Positions 32,722 to 44,835 of a stretch of DNA of 64,000 bases are shown here, one piece after another. The first letter of the stretch is position 1. Each line of letters begins with the position of its first letter. The notes below the pieces were generated by a model. That model was not told the origin of the DNA. It did no database searches and saw nothing but the letters and a program-made list of their open reading frames with translations. The translations under genes were made by a program, and so were the position numbers. The stretch comes from Isoperla grammatica (lineage: Eukaryota > Arthropoda > Insecta > Plecoptera > Perlodidae). The DNA lies in the NCBI GenBank assembly GCA_945910005.1, contig OX246740.1, positions 55,111,221 through 55,175,220 on the forward strand, read 5' to 3'.

Positions 32722-34125
32722 TATTTTTAATTGGCACTATTATGTACAAATGAAAGATGTAAATCTACACAATATCTCAGCAGAAACATAATTAAATAGT
32801 TCCTTCAATAAATGGTTTAATTTCTATTTTACTGACAAAAGTTCCACAATCTACAAATTTCACCGATGAAATAAAATGCTTTGTGACGTTATAATTTCAA
32901 GGAGGTATTCAATACTGGTTATAAATGAGTTTACTACACATCTGCTTGAAAAACAATACATTTTCCAACTAATGTATAACATTAATTTCAAACTGTTCTT
33001 TTCACACGAAACCTACAATTTTCAAAGTTCAACATGAAGTGAAAGGTCATATTCATATACATGACTGAATCGTTAACAGAGAAAATATGAAAACGTTCGT
33101 GGAAGTATTGCCTTTTCGTTTCGTTTTCGTATATTTCAACGTACTACAAACAAAGACTGTGACAAGGAAAATACTAACTGTAGAGGAATTTCTATGTTAC
33201 ATTCATTTCGAATTGTCTTACTCAAACGAAAGCGTACAATTCTAAAAGTTGAACCAGGTGTTAAAGGTCATATTCACGAACAACGCGAATGACTGGACCG
33301 TTTACGTCTTTAAAACGGTCTTAGTCTTTAATTACACGAGTAGGAGGGGAGGAGTGGGGGGGGGGAGATGTAAAACGTTGACGCCCCCTCAGGTCGCCAG
33401 GCCTGTAATTAAGACATGAAGCACGTGTAGCGTGTACTGGCGTCGCAATTACTTAATGGCACTAGCAGAAAACAAAAGACTCAAGACAATGAATCATCAG
33501 GGACGGCGGGGGGGGATGCAAAGGTGACGCGGTGGACTAGGGAGACCCCCCGACTCCCCCCCCCCCCATTATGACAACTGGGAAACAATACCGAGTCTAG
33601 AACAAAACCAACGAAATTGTGCCTGTAAATTGTGCGTTGTTTTGTTGTTTTTGATTAATTATTAATAGAAAAACTGATTTCTAGAGTACGAATTGGATTA
33701 AATTTAATTATTTTGTATGCTCATTTTATACGTTAATATACAAAGCAATGTCATTTATAAATTTGATGTTGACATTTCTTAGAAATGAGATTCTGAGACA
33801 ACATTTCAACATACAGTTTAGCTTATAAAGAGAATTAGAATCTTTTAAATGGATTAATATGCTACTTGTTCACTGTCGATTACATGTGATGAAAATCGCT
33901 CTTAAATTATTGACATACTGGTTTGATATCTGCATCTTTCATCTAGGTACGCTGTTTAATAAAACACACAAATATCACGAGAAAAAAGTTGGCAAAACCT
34001 GTTCGGAGAATATTGACGCTAGTATTGCGAGTAATATTGAAGGTTTGCCTCCTTGCATGCACCCTACATGCAGGACCTAGGGACCCTACCTACAGGCGTC
34101 TACTTTGACCGGCTTAGGTTAAATA
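32722..34125. other. No gene; old direct repeat pair and poly-C
   Basis: 32995-33085 and 33211-33300 share a diverged pattern (CTACAATTTTCAAAGTTCAA versus GTACAATTCTAAAAGTTGAA, then AAAGGTCATATTCA) about 216 bp apart. G/C runs lie at 33356-33365 and 33556-33567. The 73-codon frame at 33859-34080 has no recognisable domain. Confidence 0.5.
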
Positions 34126-34159
34126 CGAGGTGTGGCAATTAAATACCAGGACTGGTGCT
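34126..34159 (+). repeat. mariner terminal inverted repeat, 3' end of transposase side
   Basis: Starts CGAGGTGTGGCAATTAAATA directly after a TA dinucleotide; 34 bp identical to the reverse complement of 35042-35075. Confidence 0.97.
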
Positions 34160-34169
34160 ACAAAACTTT

Positions 34170-34869
34170 TTATTGGTCACCAATTACATTAGAAAGTTTA
34201 TCGCCTTCAATGTACTCTCCTTGCCGATCCCTACAACGCCCCATACGAATTTTCCATTGTTGAAAGCAGTGCTGGAAGTCCGCTTCTGTCAGCTTGTTGA
34301 GAACCTCCGTCGCTTTTGCTTTAACCGCTTCCACACTGTCAAATCTTGTCCCCTTAAGGTCCGATTTGACTTTCGGAAATAAAAAAATATCACAGGGGGC
34401 CATTTCAGGCGAGTACGGTGGATGGTCCAACACTGTGATGCCGTGTTTCTCAAAGAACGCCTTCACGGACAAGGCGGAATGGGCTGGCGCATTGTCTTGG
34501 TGAAGCATCCAGGACTTGCTCTTCCACAAATCAAGTCTTCGTCTCCTCACTCGTTCACGAAGGGCAGTCAGAACCTCGATGTTAATTCCCGAGATATCAG
34601 CAAGAGCTCGGACACTCAGATGACTATCTTCGCGGATCAATGTACCAATTTTCTGGATGTTGTCGTCCGTTTTTGATGTTGAGGGTCGTCCATGGCACTG
34701 ACCCGTCTTCAGTCGTTTCACGTCCCTCCTTAAACTTTTTAAACCACTCAAAAACTGGTGTGCGCGATACACATTCACTTCCGTAAACTTCCTTTTACAT
34801 GGCATGAGCTTCTGTAGCAGTTTTCCCCAGTTTCACAAGAAACTTGAGGCTAACTCGTTGTTGCTCCAT
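34170..34869 (-). pseudogene. mariner (DD34D) transposase, broken
   Basis: The minus-strand start at 34869 opens MEQQRVSLKFLVKLGKTATE, the N-terminal helix-turn-helix region of mariner transposases. An in-frame TAA follows at 34797-34795. The frame then continues (KEVYGSECVSRT, FEWFKKFKEGRETTED) to about 34700, where a frameshift moves it into the frame of the long open stretch (GRPSTSKTDDNI). That frame runs to 34170 and carries HQDNAPAHS and YSPEMAPCD. Their aspartates are separated by 34 residues, as in DD34D enzymes, and the C-terminus contains FPKVKSDLKGTRF. The segment joining the DNA-binding region to RERVRRRRLDLWKSKSW is deleted (joint near 34580), removing the first catalytic Asp region and about 110 codons of the usual ~345. 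The first ~35 residues of the 211-codon open stretch are out-of-frame filler. It cannot encode an active transposase. Confidence 0.95.
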
Positions 34870-35041
34870 CTGAACACTTAGCTTTTTCCGACGAGCCCCT
34901 AGCGCAAGGACTTTAACGGGCGGCTGCTACAGCGAGACAAAGCGACGTACAACCTGGCCCATCGAGTTCAGGGTGGGGGAAGCATCAACAGGGACAGACA
35001 TGTTCAAACCTGCCACGGCGCGCTCGCTGTTTGCTGATAGC

Positions 35042-35075
35042 AGCACCAGTCCTGGTATTTAATTGCCACACCTCG
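35042..35075 (-). repeat. mariner terminal inverted repeat, 5' end of transposase side
   Basis: Reverse complement of 34126-34159 with no mismatch over 34 bp, followed by TA at 35076-35077. Inward of the repeat the two ends diverge at once. Confidence 0.97.
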
Positions 35076-35077
35076 TA

Positions 35078-38000
35078 CATGTGTTATTACACCCAAAGCG
35101 GATTACTCGTTTGGCCACCGGGGTCGCAAAAAGCCGGACTGCTTTAATTGATCAACGACGAGTTTAGCTTTGTGCCCAGTTACAAAGCCACCCACAGGTT
35201 ACAAAGCCACCCACGCAAAGCAAAGCTACAATGTTATTGTTTCCACCTTGATTTCATCCCAACACATTCTCATGTTTTACAGATGAAACTTTTGGAAATC
35301 ACTGCTTGCGCTGAATCACAACTAATGAAGACTTTTAACAAAGCAAATAGCTTAGAAGGAATCTAGTGGTTAAGACAACAAAATCGGCGTTTTGTAAGTT
35401 CTAGACTTGAAATAAGCACGCAGCAAATTAAGAACACGTTTTAAGAATATATGCCAAATATATTTCAATGTCCTTTGCATCTTTTTTTAGTTTATTTTTT
35501 ATGAGAACGGATTTAGAAGAGAGAGGAAGCTGTGGGCATATCGAGGAAAATTGGGTGAATTAGTAGGAAGAAGCGCTTCTGAAGCAGAGAAGAAGAAGAA
35601 GAAGAAGAAGGACGAAGCAGATGTAGAGAGCATGTCAGTGTACGATAGAACAATTTCACAAGCTCGATAATCCAACACAAGTAGAATATTTGTATATATT
35701 GAACCTAGGCGTAACCAAGTAAACCTATATCACAGCTACTTTCCCGCAAAATCCCCTCATCACGGCTATCAGAGTATTTTCCCCATTTTCGCGATGGCTA
35801 AGAAAATATTACTGACCACCAGCTAAATACACCGATATTGAATCGGACATTCTTTATAGACCAATAGAGACGTGTTAAGTGCCTTCTTAATGGGGGGGGG
35901 AGGGGGGAGAGAAAGTAAGCCCGTTATCTAGACCCGTTTCACCGTAGTCCGGTGTATCCTGTGTCGTAATACTACGGATAAGAAACACAGCCACGAACTA
36001 AAGCTATTAGCTGTATTGCTTTCGACATCTTTGAAGACAGACAACGGCGGCCCGGCTAACTGTGGTGGAAGATTGTAGCCGATAACTGATCGTATCGTAG
36101 TATTATAGAAACATTAACAGACTTATTGCAATTACGCTAAACTTCCTCTGTAGACAAATTTTGTTTATGGAAAAAACTTCCATTAAATCATACTTTCTAT
36201 TTAAAGATTTTAAGCATATTATGTATTATTTTTAATTTTACGATAGGCAGAGTTATTCTTATACCACGGACTTATTCTATCTAGGGACCTAACGGGAAAG
36301 GTGCTTGGAGGAAAGGAAGAAGCAGGATGGAAAGATTGCAAGGGGTTTGGAGGAGTAACAGGGTAAGAGAAGTCCTCAACTGTTAGTAGTGATGGTAGTT
36401 GATAGATTTAAAATTTGAACATGTAATGCGTTAAATAGGTCGGTATTGTTTGTTAAGGAAACTTTACGATACAGTTTGTCTCGCATCAAAACTTTGAGAA
36501 TGTTAAAGTGAAATTTACTTTTCATTTCACAAAACCCTTAACAAAATATCGTTCCTAGACATCAAATGAAAGCTATGACACAATGTCAAAAGTGTCAAGA
36601 TTCTAAGACTTTTTTTATTCTCGTACAGAACCGAAGAAACAATAGTCTTGCAACGTCTTACTCTCTAAGCTGGATTAATATTAGCATTCCTGTGACGTAT
36701 ATTATAGTCAAGACGGTTCCATTCAACCAACGTCCGCTAATAATGCCAAGACTTCACCATAACGGAGCCTTTACACGATTAGCTCAGAGTCTTTGTCCAA
36801 TGAAATGTGAGCTGTCGTGTATTGGAATAAAAAGCCAAGATGACTTTGGCATGAAAAGTTCTCATTTCTTTGAGATATCTTCGCTAATGAACAGTCTTTC
36901 CCATTGAGCTCTCTGAACAACCGTGGACACTTTAACATCTAATTGAACTAAATATAACGAGGTATCCGGCCGGGTTGATAAGATGGAAATTTCTCGAGTG
37001 GATAATGTTTTGTTATACTAGACTAGGCCGCGACAGAAATAGATTGAAATATTTGAAAAGACAAAAATTGTAGGTTGAATTGAGCATGAAAAATACTAGC
37101 GGTAAATTTTCATCTTTGAATAAGCCAGGAACAGATTGAGACAACTACAAGTAGCCGGGTACTTTGCAACTATTAGTGCTAAGCTATATTCAGAAAGTTA
37201 GAGAATATTTGCTAGTATTATGTATAAGTATACATTGTTTAAACTTTCGTACGTCAGAAATTTGCGTGTGAAATGGAAACTTGAAAAGGTTAAGTGCCAA
37301 AAATAAATGTTTTAGTTCAAATAGTTAAACGTGTGGTTAAATATTAGTGAACAACGAATTCACATTTTCTTTATGTGGTTTATACTTTATAGAGGATATT
37401 CATTACTATACACCCGAGAAGTACTGATAATAAATTATATACATAAGCCAAATTAACAAAAATAATCATCAACTAAAGAAGACAAAAAAATGATTCTAAC
37501 ATATTCTGTCAATTTCGTAATGTATATACAAAGAGCACCAAGTAAATCTGCTGCTGTACACATATGTGTGCCTGTATTTCCTTCAGCTATGCATTACTCG
37601 TGTAAGCTGTTGCACCCCCACAAAGCGTGTGTTAACATTTGCGCTTTTATAGGAAGCGAAGTGAGTCTCGAGGGATGGATGAAATATTCACGCGAGCACA
37701 CACGCATATATCTACTACAGCCTCTCGGAAACTTACTACTTGCCTTTTTACTAAATCATTCTCGTTTTGTTTTATTTTCACACCGCTTTAAGAAGAATCG
37801 TCTCACTTTAAAACACACCATTCCTGTACCTATATAAAATGTGCATGAAAATTGTTTTCGGGGAAAGCTTTCCAGTGGTTGAAACCTTATAGGTGTAGGA
37901 TCCTCAACACACTTCAATTCAAATGAAACTTCCATTTTGTAGAGTTTTTTAATATACTGAATCTTGATTAAATAACGGCTGGTATATTGAATATTAGAAC

Positions 38001-39760
38001 ACTGTATTACTGCAGTGATTTGAACTACATTATCATACATGAGAGAAACTAATAAGAATAGTTTTACAAAGTGTTGATGTTCACAAACAAAGTTCGACTG
38101 TACAGACGATGGATGGGAGTGGGGGGAGGGGGGGGGGGGGAGGAAGAGAGATCAAACTTTGTCCATATTATTGCGAACTAGGATAATGATGCAAAGTTGT
38201 ATTGTAATCTTCAAGTGCAAAAGGAACAATGTCGTCTATGAACAGGGGCTTTGTTTGCAAACCCCTATTCATTAAGTATTATGAATAGAAAAAATATTTA
38301 ACAAATAAATATATACTGGAGCACAAACCCGTGTTCGCGTGAAACGGATAATGAAGGATACGATTACTGCCCGAGACCCGTTTAGAGCCCAATGTGTCCA
38401 TTTTCATAACTCAACATGTTTTAGACCGTTTTTATATATCTTTGTTAAAAAAAGTATAATTTTTAAAACCTCACATTGCCATATTTAATTCATACCAATC
38501 CACCACCAAACGTAGTCGGGACGCACACATAAATAAACAAGTATGTCATTTTGAATTAATACATTCGAAAAACTGTGTGACTCAAAAATTACCAACTTTG
38601 ACAAAAAAGATCAAAGCACTTGGAAATGTTCAAAAACGCACACAGTTAATGACGGGACTAGCTTATGTCCAAAGAGCTCACAAATAAATGCTAAAATACT
38701 CTGCTAGACCCTTTGTTTGTGCCTACATGGATGAAAGTTATCAACCTTAAAACATTACTCGTCAAAACATCTAAATTTACCCTTTTTGAACGAGAACAGA
38801 ATTTCCTCTCTAGGTAGAAATGTCGATCATGGTTTGTATGAACAAATTAAGCTTTAGATCGTGACGGATGCGGGTGAGAACATGCAGGGTGCAGCGGTTG
38901 GACCTCAAAAGCAGCGGTTTTGGCCGTGAAACTACGCACCCTGCATGTTAGTGCATGCTATGAATTTTCGTTCGGGGCACTTTCTATCTAGAAAGTTTAT
39001 TTGTTTATTTTCTCAGATTGTTGGTTCATGTTCCAAAGGAACTCTCATCAAAATCCGATCATTCGTTTGTCAACAATTTAAGTTTGAAAACAATAAGAAA
39101 TCTTGCTAATTTTCCGATTTTTTGCGTGAATTGTTATAACAAGTAAACTACTGGGTCTATAATTATGAAATAACCTTTATGATGACTATTGGCATGTAAA
39201 CTAATTACGCTTTCCTATAAGTTTTTCCTTCAAAATGAATAGTATAATAGCTAGAACGAGATTAGTACCGCGTGGTTTGGGCGAGAATCCGCAGACAGTT
39301 AGAGCGCTAGACCCGTTAGCTTAGGGATAATTTTGTCCGCTAGGGGCGTATCGAAGTTTTGCGATCGCGAATAAAAGCGCCTCTTGATTCTGGTTCTATT
39401 AATCTTGAATCCACTCTTGCCATCAATCCCAACCTCATTATAACATGACAGAGGTTTAGTTGTACTCGTTCTAGTGCGGATGGCTGCTTGCTCGACACAG
39501 ACAGGCGTATTGGCCGGGGATCGCTCTGTGTGCTGTGACGGGGGGGGGGGGGTAGGGGGGGGGGGGGTACACTCGCCGACATGTCATACACACTAAGTAG
39601 AAGACAGAAACAATCTTTATCAACACACCTATTTGGGTTAATTCAGAGTTACTGGTTGTGAGATTCTAGGTATTATAACATTCAACCACTGATGTTTGTT
39701 ATATTGAATTTTTTAAATATTTAGTCCTTGTTGTAGATGACATTAACATAAGTTTGTAAT
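35078..39760. other. No gene recognised; small repeats
   Basis: (GAA)n at 35590-35610; G runs at 38128-38140, 39540-39552 and 39555-39567; a 14-bp inverted pair ACATGCAGGGTGC/GCACCCTGCATGT near 38880 and 38937 with a ~43-bp loop. Frames at 36566-36907 (113 codons), 37490-37837 (115 codons) and 38040-37756 have no motif I recognise and no convincing splice context. They may be chance frames. Confidence 0.45.
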
Positions 39761-39845
39761 ATAGATAGATAGATAGATAGATAGATAATGGTCTTTATTG
39801 AAGGCGGGATTAAGGCCAGCAAGGCCTTATCTTCCATCCAATTTT
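39761..39845 (-). mobile_element. Non-LTR retrotransposon or SINE 3' end, copy 1
   Basis: (ATAG)n at 39761-39787 is followed by GGTCTTTATTGAAGGCGGGATTAAGG and CCTTATCTTCCATCCAA. The same sequence recurs at 44350-44411 next to (GATT)n. Read on the minus strand, TTGGATGGAAGATAAGG leads to CTTAATCCCGCC and then a tetranucleotide tail, the usual layout of a 3' end with a short tandem tail. Confidence 0.65.
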
Positions 39846-41439
39846 TCGATAAACGTACATACGTGGGTGGGGTGGCCTTGTTTTGAGTCGAGAGCTTATA
39901 TAATTAATTTTAATTAAGTTCAGTTCTTCTAGTCAAATGATTGACTAGGATGGCCAATGTAGGATTATGGAACACTGCTCATATCCTATTTAGCCTTAAG
40001 AACTTACAAATAGTTCTTTATGGTTTGAAAATTAATACACAAGGCCTGGGCCATAGTCAACTCGCTTTCCTTGGTACTTTCTTTTGGAACGCGGGTTCCC
40101 TGAACGCTAACCTTCTATGGGAACTCACAATGCGAAGTGGTGTTGATAAAGTAGGTTTTTTACTGTCCTTGATCCGTCAGCGAGTGTACATTTCTGCTGG
40201 ACCTCATTAAAGTCCTTCAACTCTGGATAATGAACAAACATAAAAACGTGTGCAAGCTCCCGCGCGGCCATACAGTGTTATATGAGGTCTGTACGAGATG
40301 TGAAAAGAGATGTTATAACGTCAAAGCAGCGCTGATAATGATGCGCTGAAATGTCACCTTTGAATAGATCCGAACGTGCGATATTTCTGCGGTAATGTGT
40401 ACATACATTTAGTTTTATGTTCAATTTAATGTATTGAGACTCTTTAGTTTATGGTATACAAGAAAAATGAGTTTTTTCCTGTGTTAGTGGCTGACACTAT
40501 ATAAGTAACAAAGTACTTGTGCTTATTAACTTAAATTAATAAAACTAAATGCAGATTATACTTACTAAAGTGTGCTAAACTAATATGTAGCTCTACTAAT
40601 GAAACTATAGACATGACAAGTAACAGTTAATATTAGGTAATGTCGGTTCACCCACCTTCCTTAGATTTACGTAATATTTTATTTTCCTAACTGTTTTACT
40701 TAGGATCGCTACCATTGGCCGGATTTATAAAACGTCGCCTCCCATTGGCTGGGCTAAGAATTTGAGGTATAAGACCTAACGTTGCTGTTTTTCTTAAAAA
40801 GTGTGTAAACGCCATAATGGTTTTGGTTTGATTTGATTTTGTTAACCATTAAATCTTTCTTAAATATAGGTGTAAAACGACTTTAGATAGTTCATAGTAT
40901 GGATTTTCCCTAAATATAACAGTATCTAAAAGCTTCAGAAATGACGCCGCACTTTCTCCGACCTCAACAAGAACGCAAACGAAAACTTAAGCAGCGGTCG
41001 GTGGCTCTTAACGTGAAGTTTACGACCGCAACTAGGACCGAAGTTTGGCCAAAGATTTCAAACTAAGTGAAGGAAGAGCTGCTTTTAGGTTGGTAGACCT
41101 ACCCTTCGTTTGTTGTTTATTTCTAGAACAATGGCTGCCAAACTAAACCGAGTGGTTCGTTTTTAGAACAAAGGATGCTCTTAACAGAAGCAACCTTTCT
41201 GGAGACGCAATCTCCGTTTAACAATAGTTCCTAGTTTCACCATTTAATTGGCAATTGATTTAGCACAAGTAAGACGCATTTAAACTGTAGACGAAACCAT
41301 TTTCTGACATCAAGAAGAATTTTACATTTTGATATTATGTTCTACCGAAATGCGCACATGCTTAGAAAAGATTAATTCTTACAAAAAAAATGCAATTTAA
41401 TAAAACAACAAACAGTTCAAATACTAAAGTAGGTGATGA
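39846..41439. other. No gene recognised
   Basis: The 89-codon frame at 39941-40210 lacks recognisable motifs. CCATTGGC and CCATTGGCTGGG at 40713-40753 look like CCAAT-type boxes near each other, but no transcript can be assigned. Confidence 0.4.
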
Positions 41440-41490
41440 GGTGACTTACCTCGACGTTTCATCCCTTCTGTGAGGGGCATCGTCAGGGGT
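41440..41490 (-). ncRNA. Possible degenerate hammerhead-like motif of a Penelope-type relic
   Basis: On the minus strand, CTGACGA (41486-41480) is followed by a short CCCT/AGGG stem and GAAAC (41460-41456). These are the two conserved core strands of hammerhead ribozymes, often found in terminal repeats of Penelope-like elements. A GAGGT/ACCTC hairpin follows. The stem II match is imperfect and I cannot place a convincing cleavage site or stem I, so activity is doubtful and the call is weak. Confidence 0.22.
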
Positions 41491-42668
41491 GTCCAGAGCG
41501 TTCACTAATGCGACTGCTGCCCCTTGGATCTCGCCGGACACTGATGGGGTAGCAGTGTTCTTGTGTTGTGTGCTGCGTTTGCTGTAACTGTTGTTGTTGT
41601 TGCTGTCGTTGTTTATAACCGGGACCGTGTATGCTTAACCTGTGAATTAAAATTAATAATAATTGTACAATCAACATAAATTGATAAAAGCTATAAATGA
41701 ACTTGGGTGAATATTGCTGGAAACTTATCACGTAATGCTTCCCACATCTTAACCAAAATTAATTAAATTGTAATGCTCTACGATTTACAATCGGCGTTTG
41801 TATTTATTCCCTTGACATACTTTAGTAAAGTAAAAAAAAATAGTAGTTTAGTAAATGGAGAATTAAGATGTCAAGGATTTATCTAGTGACTGCGAACTTC
41901 AGCTTATAAGAAGCCTCGAAATTACTCTTTAGTGACAAAACGTCGGCAATACGCTTCCATAGCGGCGGTCAAACAGTTGGAGATGGAATCTTGTTTTCAA
42001 TGTATATACAATTAAAACGCATAGTTTCAGACGAGAAATTGGAGGTAGATGCCCCAGATACACTCTCGACTACAGATGTAAATAAACCACGTTAATTAGA
42101 ATTTAAACCATGTTTTACACATTTGAGTGGAAATGCTTAAAATATTATAGCAATTTCGAAAATGTTCTAAAAGATAAAGCTGCCATGGTAAATGTTAAAT
42201 TAAATTTTGATCTGTACTAAACATTCTGAAATATCTCACATTATGTTGTTTCTTTATAGCTCAATATAATAGGTTGCACGTGTTTCATATTAGTAAGAGA
42301 GAAGGTATCTACTTCTGTAAGACGAATCTCAAAACTCCTAAAAACCCGAAATGAAAAATAAGAGATTTAACGATAGGTCGTCAAAATCTGTTGGATCGAA
42401 TTCTTTTCCTCCAAATCGCGATTCAAATTAATATTAATATCGAGATGTCGGAGATTTATAACTTATTTTTTTTTGTAGAATTGCACATTTTATTTCACCA
42501 CTTTCATCTCCTCTGGAGAAAAACGCGTCTTAATCAGCAGTTTGATGTGGTGGGGGGAGGGGGGGGGGGTTAGAAAGCTTTAAACAATTAACTCTCCCAA
42601 GAGAGATTCCTAATTGACTCACTGACAGCCCCTTGAGAGGGTAAGAACTGAAGGAAGGGCTGACGCTG
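41491..42668. other. No gene recognised
   Basis: The minus frame 41731-41483 contains a Gln-rich stretch from a (CAA/CAG)-like repeat near 41580-41615 and no other domain. A G11 run lies at 42559-42569. Confidence 0.45.
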
Positions 42669-42669
42669 C

Positions 42670-42711
<42 letters not shown>
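42669..42711. repeat. (CAGA)n microsatellite
   Basis: About ten CAGA units; a G17 run follows at 42748-42764. The Cys/Val/Ser-rich minus-strand frame across it is an artefact. Confidence 0.97.
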
Positions 42712-43889
42712 CCGACCAGAGAAGTGAATCAGCCAAATGAGAGTATCGGGGGGGGGGGGGGGGGCGTCAAAGACAACCGGACCGCAGACAGAGACAGAAG
42801 CAATGAGAACTTGTTGTGTTGACGGGTCCGAAATAGGAGGTCTGATGTAGTCCAGAATAGAACAGATCGTAAGACAAATAAAGGCATATTTACTGTCAAA
42901 AAGCGGTTTACTTCAACTCAAGGGTCTATTTGGCCGTAAATTGTGTCTCATTTCCAATTACAAAGATTTATAACCGTCGGTTGTTGTTCTTTTAACATTT
43001 CAAATGTTTTATTGCAATACAGCTATTAAAAATGACGATAAATGATAGATGATCATCGAGGAAAATAAAAAAGTGGATTTCTTATGAGGGATTTTAATTG
43101 ACTACTTATATACTACACGGCTTAATCTTGTAACTTCTAACCGTATTAACCTCACTCCACTAACTATCACACTATGCTTGTACAATAAATGACACTTTAT
43201 AACAAGAAATAAGATTAATTAATGAATAATTTTTATTTACAGCTGATGCTATGTATGTAGCTAACATTGAAAAGCTGCGCACGTCGTTCAGGAAATGGTT
43301 TAAGCCCCGGTATAGTGAAGAAAACATATTGCAATATACGTTGGAACGAGGGTAGGCTAAATTGTTATGTTCTACGTTACTTCCTCTTGCTAATAAAAAC
43401 AAAATGACACAAGACAAAGAGGAGACACAAAGATAAATATAAGTGAAGACAGGAAGTCAAACAGAAGAAGATGAAGAAGATCCACACTGATAGACAAATG
43501 GGTTTCTTTATTTGCTTCTTCCCGGTTCAGTTTTAAAACTGGTTTACAACACAGGGCAAGATATTCTATAACGCTGTATAAGTCAACAAAAAGTATTATA
43601 TTAAATTTAACAATAAGGAAAACTGTTATAAATATAAATATAAAAACAAAAATGTTGTCAGAAAGAAAACAAGTTCGTTCTTTGTAAGAGAAATGCTCTT
43701 TGTTTGTGTGCAAATGGACGGAAGTATTGCTGCAAGAGATGGGGAATGCAATTTCCAATGTACCATATTGCAATAAGAGCCACCATTAGTGTTTATGAAG
43801 GTGGTAGTGGTAATGACAATATATGGGCTTCCCGTCTCCTGTTAATGGGTTGTAATCACATGAAGGCAAAAACTACTCACAGTACAGTA
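42712..43889. other. No gene recognised
   Basis: The minus-strand frame 43773-43390 (127 codons) is hydrophobic and Phe/Ile-rich (for example FVFIFIFITVFLIV), as expected of AT-rich antisense sequence, and matches no family I know. The frame at 43704-43964 runs on the opposite strand into the SINE-like block. Confidence 0.45.
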
Positions 43890-44300
43890 ATTCTCAAACC
43901 AGGATGCGAACTTGGAATGCTTTTCTATGGATTACACGAGCAATGCATGTGCTCGGCCAGATAAATGTATTCTTATAAAGACGTGAAAATTGAGACAGTT
44001 CAAACATTGATTCAGTTCGTTACTACTTTAGACAGGATTAAGGCCAGTGAGACAACTTCCACCCAAACTATGAGAAGAGAGATAAAAAGAGAAAGAGAGA
44101 GAGAGCTGAACATTTTATTTCTCATATTTGGCAACGATTATGAAGATGAAAAACGCCTCATGACATTAATTCCCAAGCCAGGATTCGAACCTGGAACGCC
44201 ACATGGAATCAATTCCCAAGCCAGGATTCGAACCTGGAACGCAAGTACCTAGTTTTACTGGACTAACACCTAATCGATTGCGACCAACTACACTAGCGCG
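43890..44300 (-). mobile_element. tRNA-derived SINE-like block with three B-box copies
   Basis: On the minus strand, CTAGTGTAGTTGG near 44290 resembles an A-box and CCAGGTTCGAATCCTGGCTT at 44237-44218 is a good T-arm/B-box. The segment GCGTTCCAGGTTCGAATCCT is duplicated 43 bp downstream (44199-44168). A more diverged form (CCAAGTTCGCATCCTGG) lies at 43918-43902. No acceptor stem was found, so these are SINE heads rather than tRNAs. Confidence 0.5.
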
Positions 44301-44305
44301 AGAGA

Positions 44306-44411
44306 GATTGATTGATTGATTGATCGATTGATTGATTGATTGATTGATTAAGGTCTTTTATTAAAAGGCGGGATTAAGGCTAGCGAAACCTTATCTTCCA
44401 TCCAACCCTTT
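44306..44411 (-). mobile_element. Non-LTR retrotransposon or SINE 3' end, copy 2
   Basis: (GATT)n at 44306-44350 is followed by AAGGTCTTTTATTAAAAGGC, then GGGATTAAGGCTAGCGAAAC and CTTATCTTCCATCCAACC, matching 39788-39845. A more diverged third copy is at about 44640-44705 (GAGATTAAGGTTAGTGAAGG, CTTATCTTCTATC). Minus-strand orientation, with the tetranucleotide tail at the 3' end. Confidence 0.7.
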
Positions 44412-44442
44412 TAAGATGATACAGTACATGATACAATACAGT

Positions 44443-44496
44443 AAGGTGATACAATACAATAAGGTGATACAATACAATAAGGTGATACAATGCAGT
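44443..44496. repeat. 18-bp tandem repeat, 3 copies
   Basis: AAGGTGATACAATACAAT at 44443, 44461 and 44479; the last copy has two changes. Confidence 0.95.
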
Positions 44497-44786
44497 AAGT
44501 ACATTATAGAGAGACATAGTGTGAATATTTAAAAGGAATAAACATAAAAAAGAAATAATTATGATGGTAATAGACGCATGGAGAGAGAGAGAGGGAGAGG
44601 GGGGGGAGGGCGAGAGAACGAAAGAGCAAGAGGGATGGAAAGGTGTTTATTTTAGTCGAGATTAAGGTTAGTGAAGGAAAAATAAGTCTTATCTTCTATC
44701 TTAGCTACAAATGCTAAACATATAGACTTACCATATGTTAAAGAGCGAGACAGAGAACGTAAGATAATACACAGTCGTGGGTAAAG
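44497..44786. other. Third retrotransposon 3'-end copy; no gene
   Basis: 44640-44705 is a diverged relative of 44350-44411. A GA-rich stretch lies at 44580-44635. Confidence 0.5.
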
Positions 44787-44835
44787 CACAGACATACAGA
44801 CATACAGACATACAGACATACAGACATACAGACAT
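44787..44835. repeat. (ACATACAG)n microsatellite
   Basis: Six octamer units in tandem. Confidence 0.96.

Larger units (their letters stand above)
34126..35075 (-). mobile_element. Internally deleted mariner element
   Basis: This 950-bp element has terminal inverted repeats identical over 34 bp (34126-34159 and 35042-35075; ends CGAGGTGTGGCAATTAAATA). It is flanked by TA at 34124-34125 and 35076-35077, the canonical mariner target duplication. Full-length mariners are about 1.3 kb, so roughly 350 bp is missing. The missing part maps inside the transposase, which lies on the minus strand with a premature stop, a frameshift and loss of the first catalytic aspartate. The undamaged ends mean it could in principle be moved by a related transposase, but it cannot move itself. 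Confidence 0.97.

Noticed and set aside
36566..37837. Frames of 113 and 115 codons as exons
   Set aside because: No recognisable domain and no convincing acceptor and donor pair; lengths are compatible with chance in a 64-kb window.
43390..43773. 127-codon hydrophobic minus-strand frame as a membrane protein
   Set aside because: Phe/Ile-rich frames are expected antisense to A-rich DNA; there is no family motif, regular helix spacing or splice context.
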